64,000 nt of DNA from positions 1,550,001-1,614,000 of the forward strand of contig NZ_JAPKNJ010000001.1 of assembly GCF_026343945.1 (NCBI RefSeq). The letters are read 5' to 3'. Origin of the DNA: Kaistia algarum (GTDB lineage Bacteria > Pseudomonadota > Alphaproteobacteria > Rhizobiales > Kaistiaceae). How positions within the stretch are numbered: the first letter of the stretch is position 1; every line of letters begins with the position of its first letter. Both the position numbers and the translations under genes were made by a program. Below the pieces are notes generated by a model. That model saw nothing but the letters and a program-made list of their open reading frames with translations, had not been told where the DNA came from and searched no databases. Shown here piece by piece: positions 60,714 through 64,000 of this stretch.

Positions 60714-61478
60714 TTACGCCTCGCGGGCCCAGGTGCCGCGCTTGCGGGTCACCGACCAGCCGTTGGCGTCGCCATAGCCGATCTCGACGAAGTCGCCGCG
60801 ACGGGCCGTCGCCTTCGTGTTGATCAGGTCCTTGTTGTCGGCGGCAGTGATGTCCGGCCCTTCGATCATGTCGGCCGCAGCCGGGCTGATCGCGACGCCC
60901 GAGACGCCATAGGCCGCGATGTTGCCGATGCGCAGGCCGCCGATACCCTCGACCGCCGGCAGCGTGATCACCACGGCGTCGGTGTCGACCCAGATCCACT
61001 TGCCGGCATCCTCGGCATCGACCGTGTAGTTGGCCGACTTGAGCTCGTGCACGAAGCCGCCATAGGGATCGACGAGCACCGGAGCATCGAAATGCACGAT
61101 GCCGTAGCCCGCCGAGACGAAGCGGTGAACGATGCCGATGAAGACGCCGCCGACCGGCGAGAGCGAGAAGGTGTCGTCGTCGCTGGCATAGACCGGCAGG
61201 CCGATATCGGTGATGACGAGACCGGTGACCGGAAGCTCGATCTTGCCGGACTCAACGAGTTCGACACGGATCGCCGCGGCGGCACCGGACGCATTGTCGG
61301 CCTTGGCTTCGGCGAAGCCGGCGAAGACATCGCCGGCGGCCAGCGGGCGAGCGTGGCCGGATGCCGGAACGACGCCGACCGCCGCCCCTTCATAGATGAT
61401 ATCCGCGGCGATCATCAGCAGAGCATTGCGGCTGCCGAACTCATAGGCGCGCGGCTTGTTGGCTGCGAGAGTGGTCAT
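60714..61478 (-). CDS. Head decoration-type protein with C-terminal beta domain
   Basis: A 254-residue protein. The N-terminal part (AYEFGSRNALLMIAADIIYE, then ASGHARPLAAGDVFAGFAEA) is cement/decoration-like. The second half (about 150-254) is an extra beta domain (GKWIWVDTDAVVITLPAVEG). Located between scaffold and major capsid, the lambda gpD position. Confidence 0.72.
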   Translation of the reverse strand: MTTLAANKPRAYEFGSRNALLMIAADIIYEGAAVGVVPASGHARPLAAGDVFAGFAEAKADNASGAAAAIRVELVESGKIELPVTGLVITDIGLPVYASDDDTFSLSPVGGVFIGIVHRFVSAGYGIVHFDAPVLVDPYGGFVHELKSANYTVDAEDAGKWIWVDTDAVVITLPAVEGIGGLRIGNIAAYGVSGVAISPAAADMIEGPDITAADNKDLINTKATARRGDFVEIGYGDANGWSVTRKRGTWAREA

Positions 61479-61548
61479 GACAATGGTCTCCCAAGCCGCG
61501 GCCCGGCGGGCGGCGGAGGTTCAGGATAGGAGGGCGGTGAAATGCGGC

Positions 61549-62049
61549 TCAGGCCGCCGCGGCGTGCTGGCGGCGCCAGGTCGCCGCATAGTGCTGCCAC
61601 TGGACGAACTGCGCCTTCAGGATGGAAGAGGCCTCCCATTCCGCCTTCAACTGCTCGTCGTTCTTCGGACCTTCGGCCCCCGCCAGCGGCGCAGCGGCCG
61701 TCGCGGCCGGGGCGACGACGCCCTGGGCGCCCAGAGCCTTCAGACGGCCGACACCGCCGCCCTTCGACTTGAGATCGGCCATCAGCGCAATCGCGGCGTC
61801 ACCGACATTGGCATTGGTCTCGATCAGCTGCGCCGTAAGCGCCTCCTGCCCGTCCGACGCAAGGCCCTGGATGGCCGCGATGCGGGTTCGTTCCGCCGTG
61901 ACAGCAGCAGTGACGGCCGCTTCCTGGCCGGCACGAGCTTCGGTCACGCCGGCGGCATGACCTTCGGCGCGAGCCGCGCCGACCGCCGCATCATGATCGG
62001 CCCGCGAAATGCCCGCATCGGTCGCGGGCTGCCGTTCCTCATTTGCCAT
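61549..62049 (-). CDS. Nested scaffold protein (prophage)
   Basis: The in-frame ATG at 62049 (MANEERQPATDAGISRADHD) is preceded by GAAAGGAGCCAAA, a strong ribosome site within the protease gene. The product of 166 residues is helical (AVGAARAEGHAAGVTEARAG). Parallel to lambda Nu3. Confidence 0.75.
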   Translation of the reverse strand: MANEERQPATDAGISRADHDAAVGAARAEGHAAGVTEARAGQEAAVTAAVTAERTRIAAIQGLASDGQEALTAQLIETNANVGDAAIALMADLKSKGGGVGRLKALGAQGVVAPAATAAAPLAGAEGPKNDEQLKAEWEASSILKAQFVQWQHYAATWRRQHAAAA

Positions 62050-63024
62050 TTTGGCTCCTTTCGGCTGAGGGGATGAAGGGCTCCGGCCCGACGTGGCGCG
62101 GGTCGCGAGTTCAGAAAGAACGTCTTCGAACGTTCCGATCCGGTCGACGAGGCCGAGATCGACCGCCTCGCTGCCGAGGAACATCTTGGCTTCGGTGGCA
62201 CGGATCATCGCCGGCGAAAGTGCCCGGCGACCGGCTGCGACCGTTTCGACGAACTGGTCATAGAATCCGTCGACCCAGCGCTGCATGTCTTCGCGAACAG
62301 CCTCCGGCAACGGCTCGAACGGATTGCCGTCGACCTTGTGAGCCCCGGCGAAGATCATGGTCGGGGTCACGCCGGCCTTGTCCATCTGCCGGGAATAGTC
62401 GGCATGCACCATCACGACGCCGATGGATCCTGAAATGCCAGATGGCGTCGTGACGATTTCACTGGCGCCGGACGCGATCGCATAGGCGGCAGAGGCGGCC
62501 ATGCCGTTGACCACGGCGACGACGCGCTTCTGCGAGGCGGCCCGACGAACGGCCGCTGCCGCTTCGAACGCACCGACACCCTCGCCGCCGGGGCTCGATA
62601 TATCGAGCAGGATCGACGTTGCCCGGGCGTCGGCTAGCGCCGCATCCAACTGATACTTGATGCCCTCATAGGACGTCTGACCGGTCGACATATCCTGCCC
62701 GAGCCAAGCGCCGCGATCGACCAGGGCGCCGATCACCGGGATGACGGCGACGCCATTGGCCCGACGATATGGCAGGCGCCGGGATGCGCCCGTGATCGGA
62801 TCCTGTTCGATCGCGTCCCCGGCAAAACGGGATGCTTCGACCCCGGCAACGGATAGTTGCCGCATGCCGCTTTCCGGCAAGCTCTCGTCGATCTGCCGCG
62901 AAACCGGCAGGGCGCTGATCGGCAGGCGCCCCTGCAACACCGAAAGCAGGATCGGGATCTTGTCCGGATGGACCAGGAGCGGCGTGTTGAGCACCCGCTC
63001 GGCAATTCGCAAGAGCATCGTCAT
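61549..63024 (-). CDS. S49 family capsid protease with C-terminal scaffold domain (prophage)
   Basis: A 491-residue protein in the lambda C/Nu3 layout. S49 motifs: VAVIPVIGALVDRG, LLDISSPGGEGVG, the Ser in NGMAASAAYAIA, GISGSIGVV and FAGAHKVDGNPF. The scaffold part starts near residue 326. It overlaps the portal stop by ATGA. The satellite-like element encodes a clear homologue at 15,241-16,545. Confidence 0.92.
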   Translation of the reverse strand: MTMLLRIAERVLNTPLLVHPDKIPILLSVLQGRLPISALPVSRQIDESLPESGMRQLSVAGVEASRFAGDAIEQDPITGASRRLPYRRANGVAVIPVIGALVDRGAWLGQDMSTGQTSYEGIKYQLDAALADARATSILLDISSPGGEGVGAFEAAAAVRRAASQKRVVAVVNGMAASAAYAIASGASEIVTTPSGISGSIGVVMVHADYSRQMDKAGVTPTMIFAGAHKVDGNPFEPLPEAVREDMQRWVDGFYDQFVETVAAGRRALSPAMIRATEAKMFLGSEAVDLGLVDRIGTFEDVLSELATRATSGRSPSSPQPKGAKMANEERQPATDAGISRADHDAAVGAARAEGHAAGVTEARAGQEAAVTAAVTAERTRIAAIQGLASDGQEALTAQLIETNANVGDAAIALMADLKSKGGGVGRLKALGAQGVVAPAATAAAPLAGAEGPKNDEQLKAEWEASSILKAQFVQWQHYAATWRRQHAAAA

Positions 63025-64000
63025 GTCTGCGCGTCCTGCTGATCGTTCTGATCCGGCTGCGGGTCCGTCATTCCGGGCTGCGCCGGGGGCGGATCGACCG
63101 ATCCGCCTAATCCGGCGCGTTCGCGTGCCGCTTTTTCACGGCCGAGCTGTTCGGTGACGGTGTCGAAATCCGAGCCGCTGCCACCCGTCCGCTCGTCGAT
63201 TACGTCCTGCCGGGTCCTGACGCCGAGTTCGATATCCTGCTTGTCGGCATCCGATTCCTTTTTCGGATCGAGATTGATCCGAACCGGACCGTTCCAGCGT
63301 GACCGAAGCCATGCCTGCCGGATCAGCGGATCTTCGAAGAAGCCAGCAGCCTCGATCCGGCCGCGGGCAATCGCTTCCTCGATCGCCCATTCATAGATGA
63401 CCTGGCAGAAGTTCCAGGCGAGCCAGGATCGCTTCACCCGGAAGAACTGCCACGCCATTTCCAGCGAGGCCCGGCTTGCCGAATAGGATGCCGTGAAGTG
63501 CTTCACCAGCATCTCGTGACCGATGCCGAGCGCCGCGCCGACCTGCCGGCACAAGGCCATCACGAAACCGTCAAAGGCCTCGTTCGGGCGGCCAGGATTG
63601 GCAATCTTGACGTCCTGCCCGCTGCCGAGCTCGACAATCGCACCCGCATCCTCGAGCGCGATTTCCTTGCGCCGATCGATGACGGGCGACGGATCATCGG
63701 TTCCGACGACGGGCACATCATCGCCGCTGTCGGCATTGGTGACGAACACCGTGAACATTGCCGAGATCAGGGCAGCGGTTGCCTCATAATCCGTGTAGTC
63801 GCCGATCTTCTTCAGCGTCTCGATCACCGGCGCCAGATAGGGGACGCCGCGCACCAGGTCTGGGCGCAGGCGTTCGGCCAGCAGGAAGGCGATCACATCG
63901 CCGCTTGCGGCGTCTCGCGCGGGCTGCGCCTGCCAGGTCAACGGCCCGACACCAAAATCGTCCGGATGCCGACTGGCGACATGGAAGGCCTTCGCCTGCC
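63021..64000 (-). CDS. Portal protein, lambda family (N-terminal part beyond window)
   Basis: About 326 codons of a lambda-type portal protein, open past 64,000. The frame near the edge reads AFHVASRHPDDFGVGP, and the family stretches GVPYLAPVIETLKKIGDYTD, AALGIGHEMLVKHFTASYSA and SRASLEMAWQFFRVKRSWLA are clear. The C-terminal tail is Pro/Asp/Gln-rich. It forms the vertex through which DNA is packed. Confidence 0.92.
   Translation of the reverse strand, partial: QAKAFHVASRHPDDFGVGPLTWQAQPARDAASGDVIAFLLAERLRPDLVRGVPYLAPVIETLKKIGDYTDYEATAALISAMFTVFVTNADSGDDVPVVGTDDPSPVIDRRKEIALEDAGAIVELGSGQDVKIANPGRPNEAFDGFVMALCRQVGAALGIGHEMLVKHFTASYSASRASLEMAWQFFRVKRSWLAWNFCQVIYEWAIEEAIARGRIEAAGFFEDPLIRQAWLRSRWNGPVRINLDPKKESDADKQDIELGVRTRQDVIDERTGGSGSDFDTVTEQLGREKAARERAGLGGSVDPPPAQPGMTDPQPDQNDQQDAQT

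Larger units (their letters stand above)
45508..64000 (-). mobile_element. Siphovirus-like prophage (late genes; continues past the window)
   Basis: A continuous minus-strand late region. Transcription order: portal, S49 protease/scaffold, a decoration-like protein, major capsid, connector-type proteins, tail tube, tail-assembly chaperone with frameshift, tape measure, tail tip proteins, fibres, holin, endolysin and spanins. Gene spacing is tight with many GTGA/ATGA overlaps. The terminase and early genes should lie beyond 64,000; no integrase is in the window. The left attachment end is not defined; the tRNA-Gly-like scrap at 40,583 is one candidate. Confidence 0.92.

Noticed and set aside
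1..64000. CRISPR array, rRNA genes or insertion sequences
   Set aside because: No regularly spaced repeat array, no rRNA-like conserved stretch and no transposase reading frame was seen.

Overview
The window is GC-rich chromosomal DNA from an alphaproteobacterium, most likely of the Hyphomicrobiales (Rhizobiales). The evidence is a cysG-DUF2849-cysI operon, zwf/edd of the Entner-Doudoroff pathway, a class I lysyl-tRNA synthetase, two DUF768 proteins and an alphaproteobacterial LexA box (GAAC-N7-GAAC).

Layout. 1-10.3 kb: sulfite reduction/siroheme genes (cysI, DUF2849, cysG), zwf-edd, an SMP-30 lactonase, pdeM and small genes. 10.33-27.1 kb: a family 2 glycosyltransferase gene split by a ~15 kb integrated element (10,832-25,804). 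The element has a tyrosine integrase, an AlpA-like regulator, a RepA-like ATPase, a compact packaging/assembly operon (S49 protease with nested scaffold, tape measure, Nu1-like small terminase), and then a toxin-antitoxin pair, a DUF4238 gene, a membrane protein, a non-coding block and a nuclease. 27.2-39.2 kb: core genes (solute-binding protein, TerB, lysK, AAA ATPase, LysE exporter, S24 regulator, DUF952, pyrD, MATE, HDAC-family deacetylase, cytochrome b561). 39.2-45.4 kb: a flux region with a decayed arylsulfatase, a tRNA-Gly-like fragment, a truncated and an intact SRAP gene, two DUF768 genes and SOS-linked small ORFs. 45.5-64 kb (to the edge): the lysis, tail and head genes of a larger siphovirus-like prophage, all on the minus strand and read from portal down to the lysis cassette. 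Its terminase and integrase lie outside the window.

Main result: the 15 kb element looks like a phage satellite rather than a decayed prophage. It carries its own integration, regulation, replication and DNA-recognition (small terminase) genes plus assembly modifiers, but no large terminase, portal, major capsid or tail tube. Its genes are tightly coupled by GTGA/TGATG overlaps. The larger prophage in the same window has a homologous S49-scaffold protein, so it or a relative is a plausible helper. The element sits just after the QxxRW motif of the glycosyltransferase; a 15-bp imperfect core is shared by both ends and would restore the reading frame on excision. Direct repeats of GTTGCGAT with 11-bp spacing lie at both ends and look like integrase arm sites.

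Within the prophage, a canonical A AAA AAC slippery heptamer joins the two tail-assembly chaperone ORFs, and nested spanin genes and a nested scaffold start are visible. All homology calls are by reading; no database search was run.
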